Assembly: GCA_030686995.1 (NCBI GenBank)
Contig: CM060706.1
Span: 146,229,859 to 146,293,858 of the forward strand
Origin: Artemisia argyi
Lineage: Eukaryota; Streptophyta; Magnoliopsida; Asterales; Asteraceae
DNA length: 64,000 nucleotides
Reading direction: 5' to 3'
Within the stretch, counting starts at the first letter, position 1. Each line of letters opens with the position of its first letter. The translations under genes and the position numbers were made by a program. Under the pieces are notes generated by a model. That model made no database searches and had not been told where the DNA came from. It saw only the letters and a program-made list of their open reading frames with translations. Positions 1-9,922 of the stretch are shown here, piece by piece.

Positions 1-1104
1 AACTTTTTTTAGTGACAAATGTCGCATTTCTATTAAATTCGCAAGTTGCTTGGCCCATTTGAAAAAACTAACCAAAGTGGATCCAGAAATACACTAATAT
101 TTAAGCAAGTGGACTATTTGTAGAATTGCCCCTTTTAGTAATTTATGAAGAATCTAACAAACACTTGTTTCTCACTCAAAGATTTGTTAGCCATAATAGC
201 ATAATATATCATCTTATCCTCAAACTAGTTGGCTTAGTTGATTCGAACATCATGATCAACTTTTGTTTTTCTTAGTCAACTTGGTCTTTAGTTGATATTC
301 TTTTTGTCGTTGAATACTTGAAATGTGCGCTTTATCTAAGGGAAAGTGAATAAGTGATAGTAAATAAAACTGGCGTAAATCTTACAAAGCAAATTCTTTT
401 AGATAAAACTATGTTAGAAAGCAGAGTGACAGTATGTTATACGCTACGAGTATTTATGAACTAATCATCTATTATTAGCATTATTGCACATTTAAATCTG
501 ATTCAGTCCTTGTTATGGAATATGAGTATTGTTTTTACTCAGACTATCATTTACTCAATGTTATATATCTCCTTTGCCAAAAAAAGCTCACTGTTATAGA
601 TCTAGAGGCATGTAGAAACAAATAAACGGTGTGTGATACAAACTAGTCATCGCACATGTTGAGTCCGACTCTTGTTAGATGCATCAATTATTAGTTTGTC
701 GAAAATTTGCAAAGTAACCCCGTAATTTCAAGGCCAAAACACATATTAGAGCCAAAGGTGCCATTACAAGCTTCACCTCCTCATTTGGGGCTCACGGGTG
801 CCACATCACCCCAATACCTTACTCACAACTAACCTCAACTTACTCATTTGAGGCTCACCACTTACAACTTTATTTTTTTATTCATTTCATTAAATAAACT
901 AAATTTATTTCACGAATAATTAAAAATAACATAACATACTAATTTTACTTCATCAAATAAAAAAAGTTACAATACGGAAAAAAAAATACGATACAAAAAT
1001 AATACAATACAACACAATAAAAACATACGAAACGTAAAATAGAGAAACAGTTAAATATAAAACACAAAGCAACATAATACGGAAATAGCAAAGATAAAAC
1101 ACAA
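1..1104. other. intergenic, no gene seen
   Basis: AT-rich DNA with no convincing coding region on either strand. The only texture is a CT-rich patch around 770-870. I see no structured repeat with matching ends. Confidence 0.6.
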
Positions 1105-1573
1105 TTAGGCATCGTCTCTGTCCCATTCGTGGGTGTTCTTCAAAATCAACCACACGTGAAGATACTGGAATCCTCTTCCACCATAGCGTTCTCTAAACAT
1201 GTTCAATGCAGTTGAGATATGCTCAGGGTCTTGGCTCGTTTGCTGCAAAAACTTGTTCAACCACACGTGAAGATATTGGAACCCTCTCCCACCAGAAAAC
1301 AATCCACCCCCAAACAATCAACCACAAAACCAACCCAATCCCTTTGGGTTGACTGAGGAAGAACAGCACGAGCTAGATATGCAAGTCTTCTTAGAGTTTG
1401 AAGCTGAGCAAGAACGTCAGTCAAGGGAGCGTGAGGCGTACTTAAAAGGTAAAGAGGATTGGAGAAACCAACAAGCAGAATGGCGATGGAAAATGGGACT
1501 TCCGCGTGTGCCATCGAGTGAGGACGATTCGAGTGCCTCATATTCGAGTGACGAGGGATATGGCACAGACTGA
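1105..1573. pseudogene. rearranged transposon-accessory (PIF ORF1/NAM-like) remnant
   Basis: Two coding-like pieces point in opposite directions. On the minus strand, 1105-1317 reads as a peptide with two copies of the phrase GGRGFQYLHVWL; the second is followed by ILKNTHEWDRD. That resembles the 'F-x-Y-x-H-x-W-x-x-L-K-x-x-x-x-W' block of Myb/NAM-like ORF1 proteins of PIF/Harbinger elements and their plant homologues. On the plus strand, 1349-1573 encodes 74 residues, an acidic and glutamine/arginine-rich coiled-coil type tail (EEEQHELDMQVFLEFEAEQE) ending in a serine/aspartate-rich C-terminus and TGA. In an intact protein of this kind both pieces would lie on one strand, so I infer an inversion in a decayed copy. 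The 37-bp direct repeat (1146-1183 and 1258-1294) marks the break region. The family assignment rests on memory of the motif. Confidence 0.35.
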
Positions 1574-2180
1574 ATTAGTGTCTTGATTCGTAGTTTTTGT
1601 TTATTTATCGTATCGTATTTTAGTGGTTTGAATTTCCGTTTCTTAGTTATCGTAGTTTATTGTTGTAATCGTTGTGTTAATACAAATATCGCCTAAAAAC
1701 GTTATTTATAGTTTACGATCTTTGCTAAGTTTTGTTAACGACAAAATGTAAACTTTAGTTTATAAGTAAATCATAATATTAGTTTTAAAGAATTGCATAA
1801 CTTGACATTTGCTACATTTTACATTTCATAAAACACAACACTTTTTATTTCTTAAAATAGAAATGTCACATCACATTTATGGCAAGTTTTGTCAATATAC
1901 ATTTATGAAAAGAAAGTGTGTTTGACTAACCATATATTTGCTTGCACAAGTTTTGTGTTTGACTAGGTGTAATGAGATGTGATATTGTTTGGTTTGCAAG
2001 ATTTATTGCAAAACCAACTGCAAGCCTGGCGGAACCCTAGGGGTACACGGGCGGAACCCATCTGAGGGTTCCGCCATATCCGCCAGACCTGCAGAAGGTT
2101 TTGCTATAAATACTAAGCCACAAGTTTGTTTTTTGGCTAATCACTCTACATCATATTTTCACACATTCATTCATTCTTTC
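1574..2180. other. intergenic, GC-rich island at 2010-2110
   Basis: Non-coding. The stretch 2022-2095 is unusually GC-rich for the region and holds inverted 'ggcgga'/'tccgcc' words (ggcggaacc ... ggttccgcc), which could fold. A comparable GC-rich patch lies at 15095-15190. I cannot assign either. Confidence 0.4.
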
Positions 2181-2189
2181 ATCTGACCC

Positions 2190-2431
2190 TTTAACATCTC
2201 ATATGTGAAGTTTATTTTTGTAGCAAAGAAGTTCACGAGTTCATAAAAAGTTACAAGTATTCAACACAACGTTGCATGACTTGTTAGCTAAGCATTGTGT
2301 AGACTTGTGTAGTTTACACTTCTTTTGATTGTGTATTTTCAGTAGTGATCGGTTAGTATTTTAGTCCTCAAAATACAAAGTGTGACGGGAGTTGTTGTAC
2401 CCTTATAAAAGAACTAACGGGAGTGGTTGTA
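2190..2431 (+). repeat. left part of a Ty1/copia-like LTR, split by element C
   Basis: This stretch and 13552-13900 were contiguous before element C inserted. The right part has the phrase 'gccgaaccacgataaatactcgtgtt', familiar (from memory) from the 3' region of SIRE/Maximus-type copia LTRs. The left part ends in a 32-bp near-tandem repeat (gggagttgttgtaccctt... / gggagtggttgta...) that element C interrupts. No copia coding region is present, so this is a fragment or a solo LTR. Confidence 0.4.
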
Positions 2432-2432
2432 T

Positions 2433-2484
2433 GTAACACCCCCAATTTTGAAATATTTGCAGCGGAATAAAGATTGGGTGTTAC
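2433..2484 (-). other. U5-end hairpin of element C (3' LTR copy)
   Basis: The arms GTAACACCC(CC)AAT and ATTGGGTGTTAC face each other around a loop containing gcagcggaat (ATTCCGCTGC in element sense). The same fold recurs at 9924-9975 and in elements B and D. Confidence 0.7.
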
Positions 2485-2681
2485 TTCACAACTCATAGTT
2501 TTTCAGTAGAAAATGATTTTTCTAAAACATTTATCATTCGAAGTTTTGTAAATATCAGAGTTTTAAAAATGAGGTCCCAGTGGTTTTAAAATTTGTTAAA
2601 TAGGTTTTCGAATGATAATAAAATTTTATAGCCTTTGTAAGAATTTCGTGCTCTTCCGTCCCGTCCTTGCTCCTTTTAGGC

Positions 2682-3185
2682 CTGAGATAAACATGCTAAA
2701 AGTCAACAAAAGTTGAGTGATATTCATAGGTTTAAGTTTAAAAGATTGAACACAAGTTATAAGTGATAATTGCACCGTCATACAATTATAAGATAAAAAC
2801 AGTTGTTATTGCATTAAGCTCATGACGCTCATCCGATTAACAGATCTCATCACGAATGATGGATTATAGTAACAGGGGCCCTCGGGATAGGTCCTTGCCA
2901 GTAACCTATTAGATTTCAAATAAAGTGCGTCCGGTTGTTTTCTCAACGCCCAAACGGGGATGGTCAATCCCTAATAGATCTATCCACAACTATTTACGTT
3001 CACCTCTCTGGGTGACTAAGGCTCATGATATGAGGGGCTTTTGGCAAAAAGGTACTTAAGCAATAACGAGATCAGGTAAAGCATACCAAGAAAATATTTG
3101 TGTTCAGTTTGTAAAAACTAGCATGTATCCCCCTCGCAGGGTTTATAAAACATTTAAACAAGTAAAGGCGAGGCTATGAACTCAC
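2682..3185 (-). other. candidate LTR intron, element C
   Basis: In element sense a strong donor AAG|GTGAGT (first intron base 3185) is followed 504 nt later by a pyrimidine-rich tract and acceptor ATCTCAG|G (last intron base 2682). A TTGAC branch-like word lies upstream of the acceptor. Equivalent signals occupy the same LTR position in elements B and D. Whether it is spliced cannot be seen from sequence alone. The donor is missing from the other LTR of this element, which is the 5' LTR. Confidence 0.5.
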
Positions 3186-6100
3186 CTTAGTGGTTTAGTG
3201 AATAAAAATATCGATACTCAGTTTGCAAAAATGGGAACGGCTCCACACACGACCTAGATAATATATGTCAAGTTTTAGCGTTTTAATCGCGAGTAGTTTT
3301 TAAATGCATGATTTGTTAATTTAACGTTAGTAAGACTTTTGGATTTTTCGTATATCGTACGTTTAGTTTAGTTATATATATAAATATGACGTAAGGTTTA
3401 ATAATAAAAATAATAACGATAGTTTGAAATAAAACGTAACGTTTAATAATAATAATAGTTTGAAAATAAACGTAACGTTTAATAATAATAATAATAGTTT
3501 GAAAATAACGTAACGCTTAATAGTAATAATAATAATAGTTTGAAAATAAACGTAACGTTTAATAATAGTAGTAGTAATAAAAATAATAGTTTGAAAATAA
3601 CGTAACGTTTAATAGTAATAATAGTAATAAAAATAATAGTTTGAAAATAAACGTAACGTCGCTAAGTGAAATTGTAAAAATGGAAAGTAAAAATAAAAAT
3701 ATTAATTTTATATATATATGGCCCTTGTATTTTCTTAAAATTTACACTTTTTACCCTAACGGCGTTAGCGTTACGCCGTTAGTCCAAAATTAAATATATT
3801 TACATTTTACATCCAAGACTTTATATTTCTTACACCTTTCACCCTAGAGTTTATAAAAATCATTTTTCACCCTTTAATTTACGAAATGACATTTTATACC
3901 GAAACTTTGAAAAGTTGACACCTTTAACCCGATTTTTGTAAAATTTGCAAATCTAGTCCAAAATTCATAATTTCAAAACATAAGGTTTTTATTTCTTAAA
4001 TAGTTTCAAAACAGCTTATTGAGCTTATTCTACCAGCTTATTAGTTCGAAAAGTTAATTTGATAGCTTATGGGCTTTTAACGAAATGTAAGGCCCGTTAG
4101 TGTTTTTAAATCCTATGGGCCTACGAGGGTTTTGGGCTTTGTTTTGGGCTAAAGTTAGGAGTATAAAAACGTTGCCAAACTGCTTATTACCTCAGCTTAT
4201 TTGATCGGCTTATTTTGAAATGATTGGGCCTTAAGGCCCAATCGACATACTTAGTTTTTCTGAGGTCGTTCCTAAGTCGATTTGCTTTGTGATTTTCATA
4301 GGTTCAAAACACGATTTTTATTACAAAGTTTCTATACGAAAATGATTGTTTGCCATGGGGTCTATTAGTTTGTGAAATAAAATGGCATGCTCGTTAAGTA
4401 GATTTTAAAAATATACGTGCGTTTTGGGTTAGCATGGGACGAGTTTTTATAAAAACAAAGACTTAGAAAATTTTAATAGTTTTCGATACTTGTTGTGGTA
4501 CGCTATGAATGTACTCCAAATTGGTTCGGACGTAGCTTTTTAGTTTCAAAACTCTACATAGTTTATTTGTTAAGGTGTGAAATATATAGACGAACGTAAA
4601 ATATATATATGTTGTATATTTAGTTTTCGAATAAAGAGATGCAATTGTGTGTGTCGCGTATAAAAATAATGCAAATGAAAGTTTTATATAAATATTGAAA
4701 AGAGTTTTGTTAGGACTTACGACACCAAAATGGTGGGTAAAACAAGACGTAGAGTCGAGAAGTGTGTGAGATGAGTACGTAGTGTGTATGTGTGCTCGAC
4801 TAAGGTTCACAAACAACAGTTTGTTTCTCCTAAACTCCACCCGATTACTTTGAAATCCTACCCAAGCTATTCAACCCAAGAACTAGACTAGAGACTTAAT
4901 ATTTTTGGTGAGTTTTTGGTTGCATGTAAATGAGAAACGAAGGCTTGCATGCATGGCTACTTATATATGAAATTTTTGGAGTATCCTAGTGATCAAAATT
5001 AATGAGATGTGATGTTGGAGTGTTATAATGACTATAATTTATTAGATAGGACGTTAACGTGTATTCTAAAGTGTTGAAAGTGTATGACACAACATGTCCT
5101 TCTATTTGTTTTCTAACCATCGACATACACCAAAGCTAAAAAGGAAACGTGTGGGTTTTATTATAAATTGGATGGTACCTTTGAGTTTGTATTAAAAAAA
5201 CATGTAGTACTTGCCTAGATCATATAATATATAGTTGTGTGTACATGAAATGAGGGAGTACACTTTTGTTTGTAAAATGCATGTCGACATATCTATTCTT
5301 TCAAAAGGAACGTGTGTTTTGTGATTATAAAATGGAATGGTACTTGCAAAAATGGATTTTAAAATTGGTGTAGTACTTGCCTAGGACTTTAATATGTGTA
5401 TTGTGTGAGCATGAATCAAGGAAGGTACATTTTGTTTTTAAAACATATGTTGACTACTCTTTTTATTTAGTAACCGATTTGTAATTTTGGCTTAGGACTG
5501 GAGATGATTAATCAAGGTAATATTTAGACATCAGATTGAGTTTAGAAATGGTTTTAGGACTTAATAGAAACAAACGGGGTTTAAAACGGTTTAGTTTTGG
5601 ATTAGTTGAAATTATATGAAATCGTTTTTGGACAAAACGTTTTGCCTAGTAAAACTGTTGTTAGACTCAACATGGGAAGCTAAAAATCGACACACTCAAA
5701 GTTGGCTAGGTGAGAAAAGAGAATGTGTAAAAATATGTGTGAGTCGTGTGTAAGAATAGGTAGTACGAGACTCGTTTCTGGCTCGGTCTAGTCGATGGTT
5801 AAGAAAATAAAAATATGGTAAATGGGCTAAATTGGTTTTGGGTTGTGAATAGTAACTGGCCGAGAAATGTGTTGGGCTTAGGGTGAGATTTAGGGTCCGG
5901 TTAGATATAAATTAGGATTAGTAATTAATTAATTGTGATTAGTGATAAGTTTAGAAATTTATTAGTGAAACGTTTACGTGAGTCCGAGAGTGAATAGTGT
6001 TTCGTGAATAGTAAAACTTTTGAAAAACATCTCAATATCACTAACCGACTCTAAAAACGATGAATAGTGAAATGATGAATAGTGTTTGTGAATAGTAACC

Positions 6101-6401
6101 ATGAATAGTAATTTTGAAAAATGTCTCAAAAATGCAGGTTCGTAATGAATAAAAGAAAATTTTTATATTCTCGCGATTTTAGACTATAGTGGTATATGTG
6201 TGAGCATCGTTCCAAGCAAAAATAATCATGAATATCGTAGTGATTTTAAGTAACATAGCATATTTGATAATAAAATATATAAAAAAAATTTTGTTATTGG
6301 TAAAAACGTTATTAATTTACGTAATGATATATTAGTCCTTGATTTACTTTTACTATTTATAGGGAAATTTACGGGGGATTACAGTACCTACCTCTCATTC
6401 T

Positions 6402-6420
6402 GAATTCCGTCCCGGAATTC
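6402..6420 (-). other. pre-3'LTR hairpin, element C
   Basis: In element sense the arms are GAATTCCG and CGGAATTC around a GGA loop, with an 8-bp perfect stem. It lies 18 nt before the 3' LTR. The 18-nt spacer is purine-rich (agaatgagaggtaggtac) and probably contains the plus-strand primer tract. Confidence 0.75.
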
Positions 6421-6763
6421 AAGTTTAACGAAATTTCTGTATTAGAAAATTTTCGATTAGAGGGTTGTCGAGAGATTAAGATTTGGGAGACGTAGTTTAG
6501 TTAGACTTATTTGTGCTAGACAGGATCTAGTAACTGGTGTATTTAAGGGTTATGAATATTGAAGGTAGTGGTTTTGAATAGTAAAATAACGGCTAGGTGT
6601 ACCGTACCCAACGGTCGGGAATAGTGATCCTAACGGTCTGTAATAGTGATCTAACGGCTAGTTTTCTTCCTACATATACTCCTTTCAAATTTCTATTTCT
6701 TTCACCAACCATTTTCCTATCATTTCTCATCTCCTATTCTTAATACTTCTGAAGAAAAAAAAA

Positions 6764-6928
6764 ATGCCGAGCCTAATTACTATTATCGCAATGGTATATA
6801 CCGTTGTTGCCATCACCTATTTGACTTTTGTTACGGATGAAGATTATGCAGTTTTGGTCGGGATTTTGGGGTTCCTAATACCACTCACGGTTCTATTGTA
6901 TGCGGTTGATAAGGCATGGGGGCACTAG
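6764..6928 (+). CDS. small two-helix membrane ORF, antisense within element C
   Basis: This 54-codon ORF (ATG at 6764, TAG at 6926-6928) is on the strand opposite to element C and next to its 3' LTR. The peptide starts MPSLITIIAMVYTVV and has two hydrophobic stretches, roughly residues 4-22 and 28-47, around an acidic turn (TDEDY). It ends in a short charged tail (DKAWGH), so a small membrane hairpin is plausible. The ATG follows a CT-rich, purine-ending leader (6660-6763) that looks like a plant 5' UTR. Extra antisense ORFs between pol and the 3' LTR are known in some plant Ty3/gypsy lineages, but I recognise no family for this one. It could be a captured host fragment or chance. Confidence 0.4.
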   Translation: MPSLITIIAMVYTVVAITYLTFVTDEDYAVLVGILGFLIPLTVLLYAVDKAWGH

Positions 6929-7046
6929 TTTTGAGCTAGGGTTGTTTTAACTTAATTCCTTGTCGTGTTTCTATGTAATCCTCAATAAATGTGAAATAAG
7001 ACTTATTTGTCCATATGTTTAAAAACTAGTCTTGCTATAGTTTTTA

Positions 7047-7250
7047 ATGATTTGTTTATATTTATCTTTCAGCATAATTAAGGTAATTCATCCTGTGGTG
7101 GCTTTTGCTATGGTTTTGTTGGTGGGGGTTTTTGTTGTCATAGCGGATCAACCTATTGAAGATTCTAGGGTTTATATTGTAATTATTGTGACGTTAGCAC
7201 TTCCGATGCTAATTATTTGTTTATTTATTAATTTTCATGGATTTGGATAA
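7047..7250 (+). CDS. second small membrane ORF, possible paralogue of 6764-6928
   Basis: A 67-codon frame in the same antisense orientation, 118 bp after the previous ORF. The hydrophobic segments are about residues 9-32 and 41-63, with an acidic turn (DQPIEDS) between them. The pattern acidic turn, V-x-V-x-I, proline, hydrophobic run parallels the preceding ORF, suggesting a diverged tandem duplicate. A textbook acceptor (tttatatttatctttcag, ending 7072) lies inside its first codons, so the true coding start may be a spliced exon rather than the ATG at 7047. The function is unknown. Confidence 0.35.
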   Translation: MICLYLSFSIIKVIHPVVAFAMVLLVGVFVVIADQPIEDSRVYIVIIVTLALPMLIICLFINFHGFG

Positions 7251-7638
7251 ATTTTTAGTTATTGGAGTTTCCTATTAGTCTTTGTGAATTATTAGGGTTT
7301 TCCTATTTGTACTTTTGTTGGCTTCTCGTCCTAATGATGAGGGAATAAGATAGGTATTTATGGTAGTTTGTAATATTTATCTATATTTGTTGCTTTTAAA
7401 TGGAGATTGTTATTTAGAATTTTTGGTATTATGATTGTTGCATCATGACATGATTCTTCCTAAATTAGACATAGTTGGCCAGGCTATGTTTAATGGAGGA
7501 CTAAATGATGTGATGTTTGGCTCAGTCACAGTGGTATTTATGTTTTTCTTTAAGTTGTTTTAGATGGTATTCAACGTTTTATTATTATGATATAATACGT
7601 AATTTCTTTTAAGAATAAAGTAGGAACTTTATTCATTG

Positions 7639-7641
<3 letters not shown>

Positions 7642-7704
<63 letters not shown>
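7642..7704. repeat. (TA)n microsatellite
   Basis: An uninterrupted TA tract inside element C. Confidence 0.95.
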
Positions 7705-7707
<3 letters not shown>

Positions 7708-8020
7708 TCAGAAATTTCTAGGGAAATAACAGTATGTTGTTATTTGGTAAATGGGATAAGAATTGAAATTGACGTAGATTATAATTATTTTAGAAATATT
7801 ACAAGGTAGATTTTTCGATACGGTAGAAGGATAATTGGTATACTTTAGGTTACATCCATCGTAACTTAAAGTAAAATACAAGGAAGAGGTACAATCAGGA
7901 AATTTTTGAACTAGAGTTTATTTATTCACAACAGGAATTTATTCATCTGCATAAACCTAGTAATCATTCCCATGATACCACCGACGTCCTTGTAGAGTTT
8001 TTATTTCCTAGCGAAAGTCT

Positions 8021-8326
8021 TTAAAGGTTCCTCATTTCTAAGAGTTTTTGCTTTTGTTTATTTCCATTAGGTATAACTCTTTGCCTAATTCCTTGGTTAT
8101 GGGTGATGGTAGGGTTAGTCATTCCTTCTGGCGTTTTAAAGTGGGTTGGCCTATATTCCATGTAGTTTTCCTACTTATGGGATATGTCCATCTCTCCCCT
8201 TGGATCAACTATGGTAGTCCCTTCGAGTACTACTGACACGATGTTGGTTACCAATTCCCTGACATCTTCAGTAGTCATGGTGATTTTTGATGATGATGGA
8301 GTACATGTATGGTTTACGTTGTCCAT
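8021..8326 (-). pseudogene. gag N-terminal stub of element C
   Basis: Reading the minus strand from ATG at 8326 gives MDNVNHTCTPSSSKITMTTE and then DVRELVTNIVSVVLE. After a TAG at 8171-8173, the frame continues ENYMEYRPTHFKTPEGM and a basic stretch (NGNKQKQK) to TAA at 8021-8023. Element D's gag starts MEHASSENSNPEVIMTPTDV, has QRMIVEGISA next, and later YKDFLTCKPTNFKGIEG. The order and spacing of similar words match, so I infer homology. The capsid-like and zinc-knuckle regions of gag are absent. What remains is only the N-terminal segment, about 100 codons with one nonsense codon. Confidence 0.55.
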
Positions 8327-8986
8327 CTTCTGAAATCATTAATGAAACTCAACTTAGAATCCTTCTGATGTCAGAATAATTCAAATGAAGCTAATTATTT
8401 CATTGATGATAGACTGAATTGACTCCTTACTGTAATCTAATTTCAAGATATGTCTGTGTTGTATCATAGCTAGATAATCAACTCTTGATATGGGATTACT
8501 AAGGAACAAACCGATTCGTCCACTAAAATAAATTTTCTCTCTCTTGAAAATTTATTTTTAGACAATCCTTTGGTTTTTGGTGAATTATAGTATGTTTAAG
8601 AATTTCTTACAATTGTAAGAAATCTCACAGTAGATTTGAATAGTATGGTAGAAGTTATCATAATATTAATAACTTGACTGATCGTTTTTGTAAAACAATT
8701 AGTACAAGGTCTCTTATTAATATATCAGAAATCTACGTGGAGTTATTTGTTCATCAAGGGAGGTAACAATTGATGAGATTTTTGCATGAAATTCTGAGGA
8801 TTCATAGTATGCATGCTTGATACGAAAGAAAATGATTGATTTATAATGGAGAGATGTAACGGAAGAAGAGGTTATTATGATTTGATTACGAATTCTGAAA
8901 GGTTCAGATTTATTGAACATTACATGAAATACTAACCAAGTCTGTCTGGTTTAGTAGTTGCAACAGGAAAACTTGTAAACTTAAAA

Positions 8987-9662
8987 TTAGTTACGCCTCT
9001 GACGTAAATATCTAATTTCTTTCTCAAGTTCAAGTTGTGCTGCTTCCATGTTTGAGAAACGTTCCTGACACATGTTCATTTGGTTTGCCATCATACTCTC
9101 TAATGCGGCAATCTTTTGACCTTGGCTCCTGGCTGTCTCTCTAGCCATCCACTCTTTTGAACAATGCGTCAAGGTTACGGTCGTACCATTCAAATTTTGT
9201 TGGTCGTAAACCTTTCAGCTGTTCAGTGTGAGCCTCTAATGTGCTGGCTTGTTGATAAACAAGAGTCCATATTGAATCAGGTGTGCTTATATCGTAGTTG
9301 GGGGAATTAGGTGAGGATAAGGTATTTGGGATATCTGGTATTGGGGAATCTAAAGTGTAGGGTAATGGAGAATTTGGCTCAACATTCGTCCACGGCTTCT
9401 CTTGACGTGAATTTTGTCCAACTTCGAATGTTGCCTGACCACCAATCATATTTTCATATGATTCAGTAGTTCTCCTAAGCTTTTGACGTAGAGGTGAAGA
9501 AATAGGTGACGATGGAAGTGATCTATGAGTGATTCCTATATTAAGTTGGGGTTGTGATATTTGTACGTAGGGGTCTTCAGTGTTCGGAGAATTTTGATTG
9601 ACGGGGGATGTATTAGTATTACGGAGAGTAGTTTTGGCGTTCAAAGAAGTTTTTGGAGACAT
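8987..9662 (-). pseudogene. upstream ORF (pre-gag) of element C, one frameshift
   Basis: The frame begins at ATG 9662 and runs through about 165 residues rich in Ser, Pro, Asn and Thr (for example PNSPLPYTLDSPIPDIPNT). It then includes TLEAHTEQLKGL. Near 9150-9160, at an AAAA run, the frame slips by one. In the shifted frame it continues as a predicted coiled coil, with words such as GQKIAALESMMANQ and AAQLELEKEIRYLRQ, and stops at 8987. Total span is 676 bp. The ORF lies about 200 nt after the post-PBS hairpin and before the gag stub, exactly where element D has its own proline-rich plus coiled-coil ORF. The role is unknown, possibly an accessory or N-terminal gag extension. Confidence 0.5.
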
Positions 9663-9862
9663 GTTACTGTAGTAACCAGGAATAGTATTTTATAAGTTAC
9701 TTTTACGTTATAGTTATAATAGTACGGATGAACTAAAAATTAGGTAAGCGCAATTTCTAAACATGCAGACTAATCCTAACAGGTAATGTACTGAGCAAGG
9801 TAGTATGCAGGCACGGAAAGCACGAAGAGTGTAGGGCTATAAAATGTTTTGTTTGTAAAAAC

Positions 9863-9904
9863 GGTTATAGTTCAGATCCAAAATAGATCTGTTTCGCTAT
9901 AACC
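9863..9904 (-). other. 42-nt post-PBS hairpin, element C
   Basis: In element sense the outer stem is GGTTATAG/CTATAACC and the inner stem CAGATC/GATCTG with a 7-nt loop. The total is 42 nt, directly following the PBS. See the matching structures at 39615 and 57864. Confidence 0.75.
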
Positions 9905-9919
9905 AAAGCTCTGATACCA
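9905..9919 (-). other. primer-binding site, element C (initiator tRNA-Met type)
   Basis: The minus strand reads TGGTATCAGAGCTTT starting three bases after the LTR end, the usual initiator-Met PBS of plant gypsy and copia elements. Confidence 0.85.
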
Positions 9920-9922
9920 ATC

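Larger units (their letters stand above)
2432..6383 (-). repeat. element C 3' LTR (3,952 bp)
   Basis: The full-length LTR copy. It contains a perfect 10-bp stem with 7-nt loop at 3756-3782 (CTAACGGCGT/ACGCCGTTAG), AATAATA-rich tandem texture at 3400-3660, a minus-strand TATA-like box near 4960-4970, and paired splice-like signals at 3185 and 2682. Confidence 0.9.

Noticed and set aside
4463..4840. 125-codon minus frame repeated as a shorter version at 11723-12001
   Set aside because: It lies in both LTRs of element C, has no domain, and is disrupted in the second copy. It is a by-product of LTR sequence.
8048..8236. 62-codon plus frame in element C
   Set aside because: Lies opposite the gag stub, which aligns with element D's gag start.
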